Shown: positions 13,526-21,419, counted from the first letter of the stretch. The stretch: 21,419 nucleotides of DNA from DATFDN01 sp049591635 (GCA_049591635.1 JBAWFF010000061.1:1-21419); one strand, 5' to 3'. Notes: generated by a model from the sequence alone, not told the origin. Made by a program: numbers and translations.

Positions 13526-14916
13526 CCGCGCTGCATTGGCTGTCGGCGACGGACGCCGCCCAGGCGATCGCGCGGCGCGACATCTCGCCGGTCGAACTCA
13601 CCCGCGCCTTGCTCGCCCGCACCGAGGCGCTCGATCCAACCCTGCACGTCTTCATCCGCCTCGACGCCGAGGCCGCGCTCGACGCCGCGCGCGCCGCCGA
13701 GACCGAAATCGCCAACGGGCGGCCGCGCGGGAAGCTGCACGGCGTGCCGGTCGGCATCAAGGACATCATCGACGTCGCCGGCCTGCCGACGACGTGCCAC
13801 TCGAAGATCCTACTCGACAACGTCGCCAAGACCGACGCCGCCGTCATCGCCCGACTGCGCGAGGCCGGCGCCATCGTGCTCGGCAAGCTGTCCACGCACG
13901 AGTTCGCCATCGGCGGCCCCAGCTTCGACCTGCCGTTCCCGCCCGCGCGCAACCCGTGGAACCCGGACCATCACCCCGGCGGTTCCTCCTCGGGCGCCGG
14001 CGCCGGCGTGGCCGCGGGCCTGTTCCCGCTCGCGCTCGGCAGCGATACCGGCGGGTCGGTCCGCAATCCGGCGAGTTGCTGCGGCATCGTCGGCATGAAG
14101 CCCACCTACGGCCTCGTCTCGCGGCGCGGGGTCTTTCCCCTATCCTACATGCTCGACCATATCGGCCCGCTGACGCGTAGCGTCGCCGATAGCGCCCTGC
14201 TGCTGGACGCGATCGCCGGCCATGATCCGGCCGATCCGGCCAGCGCACCCAGTACCGCGCGCGACTTCGGTCGCGAGATCGGCCGCGACGTCAAGGGTCT
14301 CCGGATCGGTTTCGTCCGCCACTTCCACCAGACCGACATCCCGGCGCATCCGGAGGTCGCGGCGGCGCTGGAGGAGGTCGCGCGCGTGCTCGAAGCCGAG
14401 GGCGCCACCATCCGCACCGTCACGCTGCCGCCGCTCACCGAGTTCGCCGCCGTCAACCGCGTGATCCTCACCAGCGAGGCGTATTCGATCCACGCGCCCT
14501 GGCTGCGCGAACGCCCCGGCGACTACGGAAAACTGACCCGTCAGCGCTTGCTGCCCGGCGCCTTCCTCCCCGCCGCCGCCTATGTCGGTGCGCAACGCCG
14601 GCGTACCGAGATGATCGCTGCTGTCGAGGACGCCTTGCGCGACTTCGACGTGCTGCTCTGCGCCAGTTCGATGGACCCGCCGAGCCGGATCGAGGACGCG
14701 GCGGAAACCGCCCGAACGTACCCGCGTCAGGCTCGCAGCCCATTCAATGTCACCGGCCACCCGGCCTTGGCGATGATGGCCGGCCTGTCGCGCGATGGGT
14801 TGCCGCTGTCGGTGCAGTTCGTCGGCCGCTACTTCCGCGAGGCCAACGTGTACCGTGTCGCCGCCGCGTACGAGCGGGCGACAGAGGCGGACAAGCGCCG
14901 GCCGCCGATCGGGTGA
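13522..14916 (+). CDS. AtzE-like amidase-signature enzyme (GTG start)
   Basis: A 464-residue amidase-signature hydrolase, related to GatA and AtzE, that deamidates or cleaves small amides. The Ser-cisSer-Lys triad is intact: Lys80 in VGIKDIID, cis-Ser156 in PGGSSSGAGAG and nucleophile Ser179 in SDTGGSVRNPAS, followed by the conserved GIVGMKPTYGLVSRRG. The start is GTG 13522, overlapping the stop of the small AtzG-like gene by 4 nt. AtzE of cyanuric-acid catabolism hydrolyses 1-carboxybiuret and needs AtzG. No other atz gene is present, so the natural substrate could be a different amide. Its 3' end lies 6 bp from the convergent permease gene. Confidence 0.9.
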   Translation: MTALHWLSATDAAQAIARRDISPVELTRALLARTEALDPTLHVFIRLDAEAALDAARAAETEIANGRPRGKLHGVPVGIKDIIDVAGLPTTCHSKILLDNVAKTDAAVIARLREAGAIVLGKLSTHEFAIGGPSFDLPFPPARNPWNPDHHPGGSSSGAGAGVAAGLFPLALGSDTGGSVRNPASCCGIVGMKPTYGLVSRRGVFPLSYMLDHIGPLTRSVADSALLLDAIAGHDPADPASAPSTARDFGREIGRDVKGLRIGFVRHFHQTDIPAHPEVAAALEEVARVLEAEGATIRTVTLPPLTEFAAVNRVILTSEAYSIHAPWLRERPGDYGKLTRQRLLPGAFLPAAAYVGAQRRRTEMIAAVEDALRDFDVLLCASSMDPPSRIEDAAETARTYPRQARSPFNVTGHPALAMMAGLSRDGLPLSVQFVGRYFREANVYRVAAAYERATEADKRRPPIG

Positions 14917-14922
14917 CCGCCG

Positions 14923-15804
14923 CTATCCCTTGACCCCGCCCATTGTCAGCCCCGCGCTCATGTACCGGCGGAACATGTAGTAGATCACGATCGGCGGCAG
15001 CGCGTAGATGACCGAGGTCGCCATCATCAGGTTCCAAGGCGCCTCGTCGCTGTTGAGGAACTGCCCGAGCGCCACCGGCACCGTCATGTTATGATCGCTC
15101 GACAGCAGCAGGAACATGTACAGATACTCGTTCCAGGCGAGCAGCAGCGCATAGGTGCCGACGGCCACCATCGAGGGCGCCATCAGCGGCAAATAGACGC
15201 GCCAGTAGATCTGCAACGGCGAGGCGCCGTCGATCCGCGCCGCTTCGTCGAGTTCGAGCGGGATGCTCGATCCGTACTGGGTAAAGATGAAGATCGCGTA
15301 CGGGGTGGCGAACGTCACTTCCACCGCGACCACCGCCCAGAGATTGTCGCCCAGGCCGTACTGCTGCATGACCCGGTAGAACGGGATTGCCAGGAACGAC
15401 ATCGGGATCACGTAGGTGAGCAGGGCGGCGTTGCTGATCATCCAGGCGTGGCGGAGCCGCATCCGACCGATCACGAAGCTGGTGAGCGTGCCGATGGCGA
15501 GCGTCAGAACGGTTGTCGCCACCCCGATATAGAGGCTGTTGCCCATCTCGTGCCAGAAATGCGCGAGGTACCAATAATCCTGTGTCAGCACGGTCCAGAA
15601 CCCGGCGAGCGTCGCGTTGACCGGCCAGATCGCATTGTTGAAGACGTTGTCCTTGGGCTCCAGCGCGACCTGGACCATCGAGTAGAGTGGAATGAGCGTC
15701 CAGATCAGCACGATCACGCCGATCAGCACCCGCCCCGCATTGGACAGAGTCTCGCGCCGCCGGGCGCGCGCCCGCACGCCGCCGACGGCCAGGCTCGCGC
15801 TCAC
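14923..15804 (-). CDS. CUT1-type ABC transporter permease, MalG-like
   Basis: A 293-residue inner-membrane permease with about six helices and the MetI-type EAA loop LELDEAARIDGASPLQIY (about 183-200) followed by WRVYLPL. The layout and C-terminus are typical of MalG/UgpE-like second permeases of sugar-type importers. The start is GTG 15804, overlapping the stop of the upstream permease by 4 nt (GTGA). It is the last gene of a three-gene operon: binding protein, MalF-like, MalG-like. The energising ATPase is not encoded next to it. Substrate unknown; a carbohydrate or polyol is the family default. Confidence 0.9.
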   Translation of the reverse strand: MSASLAVGGVRARARRRETLSNAGRVLIGVIVLIWTLIPLYSMVQVALEPKDNVFNNAIWPVNATLAGFWTVLTQDYWYLAHFWHEMGNSLYIGVATTVLTLAIGTLTSFVIGRMRLRHAWMISNAALLTYVIPMSFLAIPFYRVMQQYGLGDNLWAVVAVEVTFATPYAIFIFTQYGSSIPLELDEAARIDGASPLQIYWRVYLPLMAPSMVAVGTYALLLAWNEYLYMFLLLSSDHNMTVPVALGQFLNSDEAPWNLMMATSVIYALPPIVIYYMFRRYMSAGLTMGGVKG

Positions 15805-16721
15805 AGCTGCACCTGCGTCTTCTGGAGCTTGCGCATCAGGATGATGACCAGCGGGATGAGCAGCGGCAGCGCCGACAGCACCGCGGCCATGCCGACCTGC
15901 GGATTGTTCACGATGAACGCATCGCGGATGCCGAGCGTCGCCAGCACGTGCGTCGACAGCGACGGTCCGCCGCCGGTGACGAAATACACCGTGTTGAAAT
16001 CCCCGAGCGTCCAGATCGTCGAGAGCAGCGTGCAGATGAGGTAGAGATTCGCCAGCAGCGGGAAGGTGACGTAGGTGAAGCGGCGTATCCCGGTGGCGCC
16101 GTCCACCGCCGCCGCTTCATATAGCTCCTGCGGGATCGCCATCCGCCCGGCGATCAGGATCACCGTCCAGAACGGCGTCCACTTCCAGATGTAGGAGACG
16201 ATGACGGAGCCGAGGGCGAGCCAGCGATAATTGAGCCAGGACGGACCCTCGACCCCGAACAGCGTGTAGAGCACATTATTGATGAAGCCCCACTCGCCGT
16301 TCAGCATCCAATGGATCGCGATGAAAGTGGGAATCGACGGCACCGCCCAGGGCAGGATGAACACCAGGAGCAGCGATCGCACCCACCAGCTCCGGTTCAT
16401 GAAATAACCGGACAACAGCAGCGCCAGGAACAGATGCAGGTTCACCCCGATGCCGATGAACAGCGCGGTGTTGGCGAGCGTGCGCAAGTAGATCGGATCG
16501 GAGAACAGTGCGGCGTAGCTGGACGGCCGATGGCCTAGCCAGAGGCCGTAGCCGACCGGCAGCACCACGAAGGCGAGGAAGATGGCGACGTAGGGCACCA
16601 GGAAGGCGAGCGCCCAGTTGCGATCCGAGCCTTGCAGCCCGCCATGCCAGCCGCGGCGCCGGAGTCGGCGCGCCGCGCTGGCGCGTCCGATCCCGATTGC
16701 CGATGCGCCGTCCATCGCCAT
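15801..16721 (-). CDS. CUT1-type ABC transporter permease, MalF/UgpA-like
   Basis: A 306-residue permease with about six membrane helices and the EAA loop QELYEAAAVDGATGIRRFTY (about 198-217), followed by VTFPLL. It starts at ATG 16721, 10 nt after the binding-protein stop; the ribosome site is weak and a second ATG six bases on is possible. A positively charged N-terminus precedes helix 1 (AFLVPYVAIFLAFVVLPVGY). It pairs with the downstream MalG-like permease to form the heterodimeric channel. Confidence 0.9.
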   Translation of the reverse strand: MAMDGASAIGIGRASAARRLRRRGWHGGLQGSDRNWALAFLVPYVAIFLAFVVLPVGYGLWLGHRPSSYAALFSDPIYLRTLANTALFIGIGVNLHLFLALLLSGYFMNRSWWVRSLLLVFILPWAVPSIPTFIAIHWMLNGEWGFINNVLYTLFGVEGPSWLNYRWLALGSVIVSYIWKWTPFWTVILIAGRMAIPQELYEAAAVDGATGIRRFTYVTFPLLANLYLICTLLSTIWTLGDFNTVYFVTGGGPSLSTHVLATLGIRDAFIVNNPQVGMAAVLSALPLLIPLVIILMRKLQKTQVQL

Positions 16722-16731
16722 CGTGGCCGGC

Positions 16732-18111
16732 CTAGCTGGTGGTCTGATATTTCGAGAAGATCTCGGTGATCCGCGCGAACGCCTTCGTGGCCGCTTGATC
16801 CGGCGTCATCCCGTTGATGACGTCCGACGTCGCGACTGACCACACATGCTCCGCGTCCACCTGCGCGAAGGCGGGATTGAAGACGTAGTACCAAGTAGCG
16901 GTGGGCCCCATCACGCCCTGCTTGACCGCCACGGAACGATGCGGGTCCTTGGGATCGAGCCAATAGGGATCGTTCTTGACGATGCTGGGCATCACCGGCA
17001 GCCAGCGGCCGAGCGCCTCCTTCAGGTAGGTATCGAGGTGTTCCGGCTGGATCAGGTAGCGGATGAAATCCTTCGCCGCCTCTGGGTTCTTTCCCGCCTT
17101 CGGGATAAAGGCGAGCAGTACGCCGAGCAGCACCGAGACAGGCTTGCCGTCGTTGCCGAGCGGAATCGGGCTCGTCATGATGTCTTCGAAGTACCACTGC
17201 TTGTTGTTCGCCACCGCGGCGGAGATCGACACTGTGTCGTTCGGCGTCATCACGACTTCCTGCGAGTGGAAGGCGTTGTTGTTGTCGGGATCACCCCAGT
17301 TGAGGGCATCCGGCGGCACAAAGCCCCCCTTGAACGCGCCGGCGAGCTGATTGAGCGTCTTGATCATCGCCTCGCGCACCTTGGGATCGTCGACGTGCAG
17401 CTTGCCGTCCGGCGTGACGATGCCGCCGCCGCCATGCCCGACGAGGAACTGGACGAAGTTGTTATTGGGATCGTCCCCGGTCGTGGAGATCGTGTAGCCC
17501 AGGCCGTAGGTGTGGCGCATCCCCTTGGCGCGCAACTTCTTCTGCACATCCTCGAAGAAGGCGAAGAATGGGTCCCATGTCTTCGGCATGTCGGAGACCT
17601 TGTAGCCGGCCTTCTCGATCAGCGATTTCCAGGTCGGCATGTTCAAGGTCGCGCCCTTGAACGGCACGCCATAGTAGCTGCGCTTCTTCTCCACGTTGTT
17701 GTAGAACTGCGCCGATTGCAGCGCCGTCGCGCTGAGTTCGGACTTCTGCGTCTCCACCACATCGGTCACGTCGAGCAGTTTGCCGTCCCAGGCGGTCTGC
17801 GGAATGATCTGCGCCGGCGCGTTGTCGGCGTACATCAGATCCGGAACCTGGCCGCTGGTGAAGGCGGAGACGATCTTCTCGTTCAGCGGCTGGCCGGGAA
17901 GCAGCGTGAGGGCGACCTTGTTGCCGCTCGCCTTCTCCCACGCGGCGACCAGGGTATGGAACGCCTGATCCTCGGCTGCGTAGAAGCCCTGGTTCCACCA
18001 CACGGTCAGCGTCGTGCTCGCGGCGCGCGCAATGTGCGGGCGCGCCAACGTCGCTCCCGCCGCGAGGCCGATCGAGCCACCGATGACGCCACGCCGCCCT
18101 AGATTCCGCAT
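16732..18111 (-). CDS. CUT1-type extracellular solute-binding protein with Tat-like signal
   Basis: A 459-residue family-1 solute-binding protein that would capture substrate in the periplasm for the MalF/MalG-like permeases. The N-terminus has a twin-arginine-like signal (LGRRGVIGGSIGLAAGA, residues 4-20), with cleavage near ARPHIARA. The mature start TTLTVWWNQGF and the QVPDLMYADNAPAQI block are typical of this family. The start is ATG 18111 with AAGGA 7 nt upstream; a longer frame to 18213 has no ribosome site. It leads the operon and is divergent from the CoA-transferase genes. The bound ligand cannot be read from sequence. Confidence 0.88.
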   Translation of the reverse strand: MRNLGRRGVIGGSIGLAAGATLARPHIARAASTTLTVWWNQGFYAAEDQAFHTLVAAWEKASGNKVALTLLPGQPLNEKIVSAFTSGQVPDLMYADNAPAQIIPQTAWDGKLLDVTDVVETQKSELSATALQSAQFYNNVEKKRSYYGVPFKGATLNMPTWKSLIEKAGYKVSDMPKTWDPFFAFFEDVQKKLRAKGMRHTYGLGYTISTTGDDPNNNFVQFLVGHGGGGIVTPDGKLHVDDPKVREAMIKTLNQLAGAFKGGFVPPDALNWGDPDNNNAFHSQEVVMTPNDTVSISAAVANNKQWYFEDIMTSPIPLGNDGKPVSVLLGVLLAFIPKAGKNPEAAKDFIRYLIQPEHLDTYLKEALGRWLPVMPSIVKNDPYWLDPKDPHRSVAVKQGVMGPTATWYYVFNPAFAQVDAEHVWSVATSDVINGMTPDQAATKAFARITEIFSKYQTTS

Positions 18112-18184
18112 CCCGTTGTCCTTCCCTGTTGACGTTCGACAAGCCGCACGCTGGCGGCCGGCACTCTTGGGTTGCCTGGGACAA

Positions 18185-18213
18185 AGCATTGCGGGAGCGG
18201 TTTCGCGAGTCAA
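18185..18213 (-). promoter_or_regulatory. Weak candidate promoter for the CUT1 importer operon
   Basis: On the minus strand TTGACT (18213-18208) is followed after 17 nt by AATGCT (18190-18185), a good -35 with a poor -10 (3 of 6). It lies 74 bp upstream of the binding-protein start in the 182-bp divergent spacer. Tentative. Confidence 0.25.
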
Positions 18214-18239
18214 CTTCCCGCTGTCCGCCGCATGGGTTG

Positions 18240-18259
18240 GCCGGCGCCCCTGCGCCGGC
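18240..18259. repeat. Short perfect hairpin in the leader of the CoA-transferase operon
   Basis: Perfect 8-nt arms GCCGGCGC and GCGCCGGC around a CCCT loop, ending 34 bp before the subunit A start. There is no T-run after it, so it is not a standard terminator. It may be a leader-RNA structure or chance in GC-rich DNA. Confidence 0.4.
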
Positions 18260-18293
18260 TAGACAGGCGGGCATTCCAAGGGGACGGAGACGC

Positions 18294-18977
18294 ATGATCG
18301 ACAAGATCGTCCGCTCGATGGCCGAGGCCATGGAGGGCATTCAGGACGGCGCCGTGGTGCTGCTCGGCGGCTTCGGTGCCGTCGGACAGCCGAACGCGCT
18401 GATCGACGGGCTGATCGAGCAGGGCGCGCGAGACCTCACGGTTGCCTGCAACAATGCCGGCGTCGGGCGGGTCGGCCTCGCCCGGCTGATGGATCTCGGG
18501 CGGATTCGCAAGATCATCTGTTCGTTTCCTCGCTCGTCCGACCCGGTGGTGTTCGAGACGCTCTACCGCGCCGGCAAGATCGAGCTCGACATCGTCCCGC
18601 AGGGCACGCTCGCCGAGCGCATCCGTGCCGCGGGAGCGGGCATTCCGGCGTTCTTCACCGCGACCGGCGTCGGTACCAAGATGGCGATGGGCAAGGAGAC
18701 CCGCGAAATCCGCGGCCGCACCTATGTGCTGGAGCAGGCGCTCGAAGGCGACGTCGCGCTGGTCGAGGCGTGGGAGGCGGATCGCTGGGGCAACCTCACG
18801 TACCGCCGTGCCGGGCGGAACTTCAACCCGGTGATGGCGATGGCGGCGAAGCTGACGATCGTGCAGAGCCAGCATATAAAGGGGTTGGGTGAGATCGACC
18901 CCGACAACATCCACACGCCCGGCATCTTCGTGAACCGGGTGTTGCATGTTCCCTACGGCGACCCGTCCGGCTTCTGA
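18294..18977 (+). CDS. pcaI: 3-oxoacid (3-oxoadipate-type) CoA-transferase subunit A
   Basis: A 227-residue alpha subunit of a family I CoA transferase. The CoA-binding glycine motif GGFGAVGQPNALI (25-37) is present, followed by CNNAGVGRVGL, ICSFPRSSDPVVFETLYRAG, VPQGTLAERIRAAGAGIPAF, and the closing DRWGNLTYRRAGRNFNPVMA. The wording resembles PcaI more than fatty-acid-type ScoA, but succinyl-CoA:3-ketoacid transfer remains possible. The start is ATG 18294 with GGAGA close upstream. The TGA is part of the GAGGAGG ribosome site of subunit B, 10 bp away. No other beta-ketoadipate pathway gene is in the window. Confidence 0.9.
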   Translation: MIDKIVRSMAEAMEGIQDGAVVLLGGFGAVGQPNALIDGLIEQGARDLTVACNNAGVGRVGLARLMDLGRIRKIICSFPRSSDPVVFETLYRAGKIELDIVPQGTLAERIRAAGAGIPAFFTATGVGTKMAMGKETREIRGRTYVLEQALEGDVALVEAWEADRWGNLTYRRAGRNFNPVMAMAAKLTIVQSQHIKGLGEIDPDNIHTPGIFVNRVLHVPYGDPSGF

Positions 18978-18987
18978 GGAGGAAAAG

Positions 18988-19653
18988 ATGCAAGATACCA
19001 CCCAGGCCGGCTACAAGCCGCTGAGCCGCGCCGAGATGGCCGACCGCGTCGCCCGCGACATCCCGGAAGGCTGGTACGTGAACCTCGGCATCGGCATCCC
19101 GACCGGCGTCGCCGATCACGTTCCGCCCGAGCGCGAGGTGGTGTTCCATTCCGAGAACGGCATCCTCGGGATGGGGCCGCAGCCGCCGGAAGATAAGATC
19201 GATCGCTGGCTGATCAACGCCGGCAAGCAATACGTGACGCTCCGGCCGGGTGCGAGCTTCTGCCACCATTCCGACAGCTTCGCGATGATCCGGGGCGGCC
19301 ATCTCGATCTCTGTGTGCTCGGCGCCTTCCAGGTGGCGGAGAACGGCGACATCGCCAACTGGGCGACCAGCGAGAACGACACCGCGCCGGCGGTCGGCGG
19401 CGCGATGGACCTGGCGGCCGGCGCCAAGCGGCTCTGGGTGACGATGGAGCACACGACGAAGGACGGCCAGCCGAAGCTGGTCCATGCGTGCTCCTATCCA
19501 CTGACCGCGGTCGGCGCGGTCAAGCGGATCTACACCAACCTCGCGGTGATCGACGTGACCGAGCGCGGCTTCGTGGTCCGCGATATGATCGCCGGGCTCG
19601 ATTTCGATTTGTTGCAGGCGCGCACGGGGGCGAAGCTGCACCGGTCCGATTGA
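18988..19653 (+). CDS. pcaJ: 3-oxoacid (3-oxoadipate-type) CoA-transferase subunit B
   Basis: A 221-residue beta subunit carrying the catalytic glutamate, Glu56 in HSENGILGMG, that forms the enzyme-CoA thioester. Also typical are YVNLGIGIPTGVADHVP, GGHLDLCVLGAFQVAENGDI and the C-terminal YTNLAVIDVTERGF. The start is ATG 18988 with GAGGAGG (18976-18982) 5 nt upstream, overlapping the stop of subunit A. The A and B subunits should form a heterotetramer that moves CoA from succinyl-CoA to a 3-oxoacid. It ends 9 bp from the convergent phosphatase gene. Confidence 0.91.
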   Translation: MQDTTQAGYKPLSRAEMADRVARDIPEGWYVNLGIGIPTGVADHVPPEREVVFHSENGILGMGPQPPEDKIDRWLINAGKQYVTLRPGASFCHHSDSFAMIRGGHLDLCVLGAFQVAENGDIANWATSENDTAPAVGGAMDLAAGAKRLWVTMEHTTKDGQPKLVHACSYPLTAVGAVKRIYTNLAVIDVTERGFVVRDMIAGLDFDLLQARTGAKLHRSD

Positions 19654-19662
19654 GGCCGCGGC

Positions 19663-20919
19663 TCAGTCGCGTTGCAGCGGTGTTCCATCGAGCCCAGCGA
19701 AGTCCTGGCCGAGATGGCATAGGATGGTCGGGGCCAGATCGACGGTGTCGGCGTCGCGCAACTGCCCGCCGGGCGTGAACCCCGCGCCCTCGATCATTAG
19801 GAACGGCATTTGCTCCCACGGCGACAACCCGCCGTGCTGGCCACAGCTCAGGCGGTCCGGCTTGCCGGCGTGGGGCCGCGCCGCCGGGCCGCCGCCGGGT
19901 ACGCCGAACGCGTTCACGTCATCGTCGCTACGCATGGAGACGGCACAGGCGAGTCCGCCCGTTGCCGTCTGTCCAACCCGCGCGAGCGCCTCGCCCTCCA
20001 GCACCTCGCCCGCCCAGGGTTGCGCCCGCAGCCAGTCCGTCACCTGCCGGGCGTCGGTCGCGCGCGTCGGATGCAGGTAGATCAGCGCCGCAGTGCCGCT
20101 GCTGACCGCGATCAGATCCATGTCCTCCGCCCGACCCTTCAGCCCGGCCCGCGCCATCTCGGCGTCGATGTCGATCACCTCGGTCACCGTGCGGTGGCCG
20201 TGATCGGACATCGCGATCAGCAGCACGTCCTCGCCGGCCACCCGGCGCCGCTCCACCGCGGCGCGCACCGCGGCGAAGCGCCGATCGGCGGCGGCGATGG
20301 CGGCGCGGCAGGCGGGTGAACCGAGTGGATTCTCGTGCTGCGAATGATCGGGCTCGCCCAGCCATAGCATCGCGAGGGCAGGGCGCCGTCCGTCCACCGC
20401 CTCGGCGACGAATCGCTCGGTCATCATCCGGTCGCCCGCGATGTCGAGTTGCACCGCCAACGGGTCGATCGCGATCCGCCCGGGCGCGAAGGAGCCGGCG
20501 CGGTGATGCACGTAACCGAACCCGTCCGGGTCGTGGGCGTAGGCCGCGCCGGGAGAGACGTTGGAGAACAATTCCGCCCCGCCCGCGCCCGCGAGCCGCT
20601 CCGCAAGCGTCGGCATGTCGAGCGCGTGCCCGCTCACCCACCGCCGATGCTGGAGGAAATCCGGCTGTCCGGCGTCGTGGCGCACCAGCGCTCCGCCTTC
20701 GAGCAAGGCCATGCTGTTGCCCGACAGCCCGTGCCGCGCCGGATAGCAGCCGGTGGCGAACGTCGCCGACACCACGCGCGTGGCCGAGGGAAATACGGAG
20801 CGGAACCGCTGACAACGCGCGGCTGCCTCGGCGAAGCGCATCAGGTTGGGGGTCAGCTCGGGCTCCAGCGCGTCGCGGCGCAGCCCGTCGAGAACCACGA
20901 CGACGACGCGGCGTGTCAC
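19663..20919 (-). CDS. Type I phosphodiesterase/nucleotide pyrophosphatase (alkaline-phosphatase superfamily) hydrolase
   Basis: A 418-residue two-metal phosphohydrolase. All expected ligands of the NPP fold are visible: Asp11 in VVVLDGLRRD, nucleophile Thr47 in FPSATR, Asp191 and His195 in GEPDHSQH, Asp239-His240 in MSDHGH, and His362 in CGQHGGLSPWEQMPF. There is no signal peptide, as the first strand begins at residue 4, so it is probably cytoplasmic, unusual for NPP-like enzymes. The start is GTG 20919, 4 nt after the stop of the upstream SIMPL gene, so co-transcription is likely. Substrate (phosphodiester or phosphonate such as phosphonoacetate) is not decidable. Confidence 0.87.
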   Translation of the reverse strand: MTRRVVVVVLDGLRRDALEPELTPNLMRFAEAAARCQRFRSVFPSATRVVSATFATGCYPARHGLSGNSMALLEGGALVRHDAGQPDFLQHRRWVSGHALDMPTLAERLAGAGGAELFSNVSPGAAYAHDPDGFGYVHHRAGSFAPGRIAIDPLAVQLDIAGDRMMTERFVAEAVDGRRPALAMLWLGEPDHSQHENPLGSPACRAAIAAADRRFAAVRAAVERRRVAGEDVLLIAMSDHGHRTVTEVIDIDAEMARAGLKGRAEDMDLIAVSSGTAALIYLHPTRATDARQVTDWLRAQPWAGEVLEGEALARVGQTATGGLACAVSMRSDDDVNAFGVPGGGPAARPHAGKPDRLSCGQHGGLSPWEQMPFLMIEGAGFTPGGQLRDADTVDLAPTILCHLGQDFAGLDGTPLQRD

Positions 20920-20923
20920 GCCG

Positions 20924-21419
20924 TCATTTCCCGACCAGCACCGCCTCGGCGGTCACCGTCGAACTGACCTCGATCGGCCCCTGCTCGACATTCGGCGCCG
21001 GCGCGGCGGCGGCGCGCATCATCATCGGAACCATCCGCCCCGGCTCAGGGCTGAGGCGCACCGTGCGGAATGAGGCGAACCGCAGGCCGAGCAGCCCCGC
21101 CACCTCCTCGGCGCGCGCCCGCAGCCCCGACACCGCCTGACGCAGCGCCGCTTCCAGCGCGGTACGCGTGGCATCAGGAGACAGCTGCCAAGCGAGCGCT
21201 TGGACCGCCATGCCCTGGCCCTGCAACGTGCCCACCAGGGAGAGCATTGAATGACCGTCGTGGCCGGTGAGGTCGAGCGTCTGACTGGCGTGCCATGTCG
21301 GGCTGCCGGCGCGCGCGACGCCCGGATGCGGCGGCGGCGGCGGTTCGGCCAGCCAGACCGAGTACTGCCCGGTATTCACCGTGACGCCCTGCGTCGCGCG
21401 CGCGGCGTCGAGCGCGCGT
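20924..21419 (-). CDS. SIMPL-domain (DUF541) protein, N-terminus cut by window edge
   Basis: The minus-strand frame stays open to the window end. It encodes the C-terminal part of a SIMPL/DUF541 protein: ALDAARATQGVTVNTGQYSV near the edge, then WHASQTLDLTGHDGHSMLSL and the helix ALEAALRQAVSGLRARAEEV. The ATG at 21379 is probably internal, because family-like sequence continues upstream of it. Full-length SIMPL proteins are usually about 220-250 residues with a signal peptide or lipoprotein signal; the missing part would hold it. They are envelope proteins of poorly known function. It precedes the phosphohydrolase gene by 4 nt. Confidence 0.82.
   Translation of the reverse strand, partial: RALDAARATQGVTVNTGQYSVWLAEPPPPPHPGVARAGSPTWHASQTLDLTGHDGHSMLSLVGTLQGQGMAVQALAWQLSPDATRTALEAALRQAVSGLRARAEEVAGLLGLRFASFRTVRLSPEPGRMVPMMMRAAAAPAPNVEQGPIEVSSTVTAEAVLVGK

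Noticed and set aside
16846..18102. 418-codon plus-strand open frame opposite the solute-binding protein gene
   Set aside because: His/Arg/Val-rich shadow translation without family features; the minus strand encodes a clear CUT1 binding protein.
18129..18142. LacI-type operator (TTGACGTTCGACAA) before the CUT1 importer
   Set aside because: Only 10 of 14 positions are symmetric, the centre is not the CG typical of LacI operators, and no LacI-family gene is present.

Overview
This is a GC-rich, tightly packed chromosomal window from an alphaproteobacterium. The ChvI/ChvG-type two-component pair, the FbpABC-type iron transporter, Tat-exported EfeB-like and solute-binding proteins, an AtzG/AtzE-like pair and a GC-rich palindromic element all fit Rhodospirillales/Acetobacteraceae-like bacteria. 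That placement is inferred from gene content and codon use; there is no rRNA or tRNA here to confirm it. I see no insertion sequence, phage, integrase, CRISPR or tRNA.

Layout. (1) 3-1803, plus strand: the last 45 codons of a ChvI-like response regulator, then a ChvG-like sensor kinase starting at a TTG. (2) 1809-9559, minus strand: an iron-acquisition block. fbpA-fbpB-fbpC (9524 to 5796) is followed by an OprB-family porin, a secreted beta-propeller protein and an EfeB-like DyP peroxidase (5733 to 1809). Each of the two transcription units is preceded by a near-identical Fur-like palindrome (9539-9559 and 5778-5796). (3) 9600-11432: an inosine/uridine-type nucleoside hydrolase, a 32-bp-phased direct-repeat array, a GYD-domain protein and a broken isochorismatase-family remnant. 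(4) 11433-14916, plus strand: an M20 metallopeptidase, a DUF1345 membrane protein, a REP-like palindrome, then a small AtzG-like protein translationally coupled to an AtzE-like amidase. (5) 14923-18111, minus strand: a CUT1-type ABC importer (binding protein and two permeases) with no ATPase gene beside it. (6) 18294-19653, plus strand: a PcaI/PcaJ-like CoA transferase. (7) 19663-21419, minus strand: an NPP/alkaline-phosphatase-type hydrolase and a SIMPL (DUF541) protein cut by the window edge.

How it fits together. The strongest story is the iron block. FbpA/B/C would import ferric iron across the inner membrane. The porin, beta-propeller and peroxidase form a second operon whose likely promoter lies inside the 3' end of fbpC, and both units carry the same operator type. 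EfeU and EfeO, the usual partners of EfeB, are absent, and the porin and propeller occupy their place. The rest of the window is mostly catabolic and scavenging functions: nucleoside hydrolysis, peptide/amide hydrolysis, ABC uptake and beta-ketoacid CoA transfer. Convergent gene pairs are only 5 to 9 bp apart at 1803/1809, 14916/14923 and 19653/19663.
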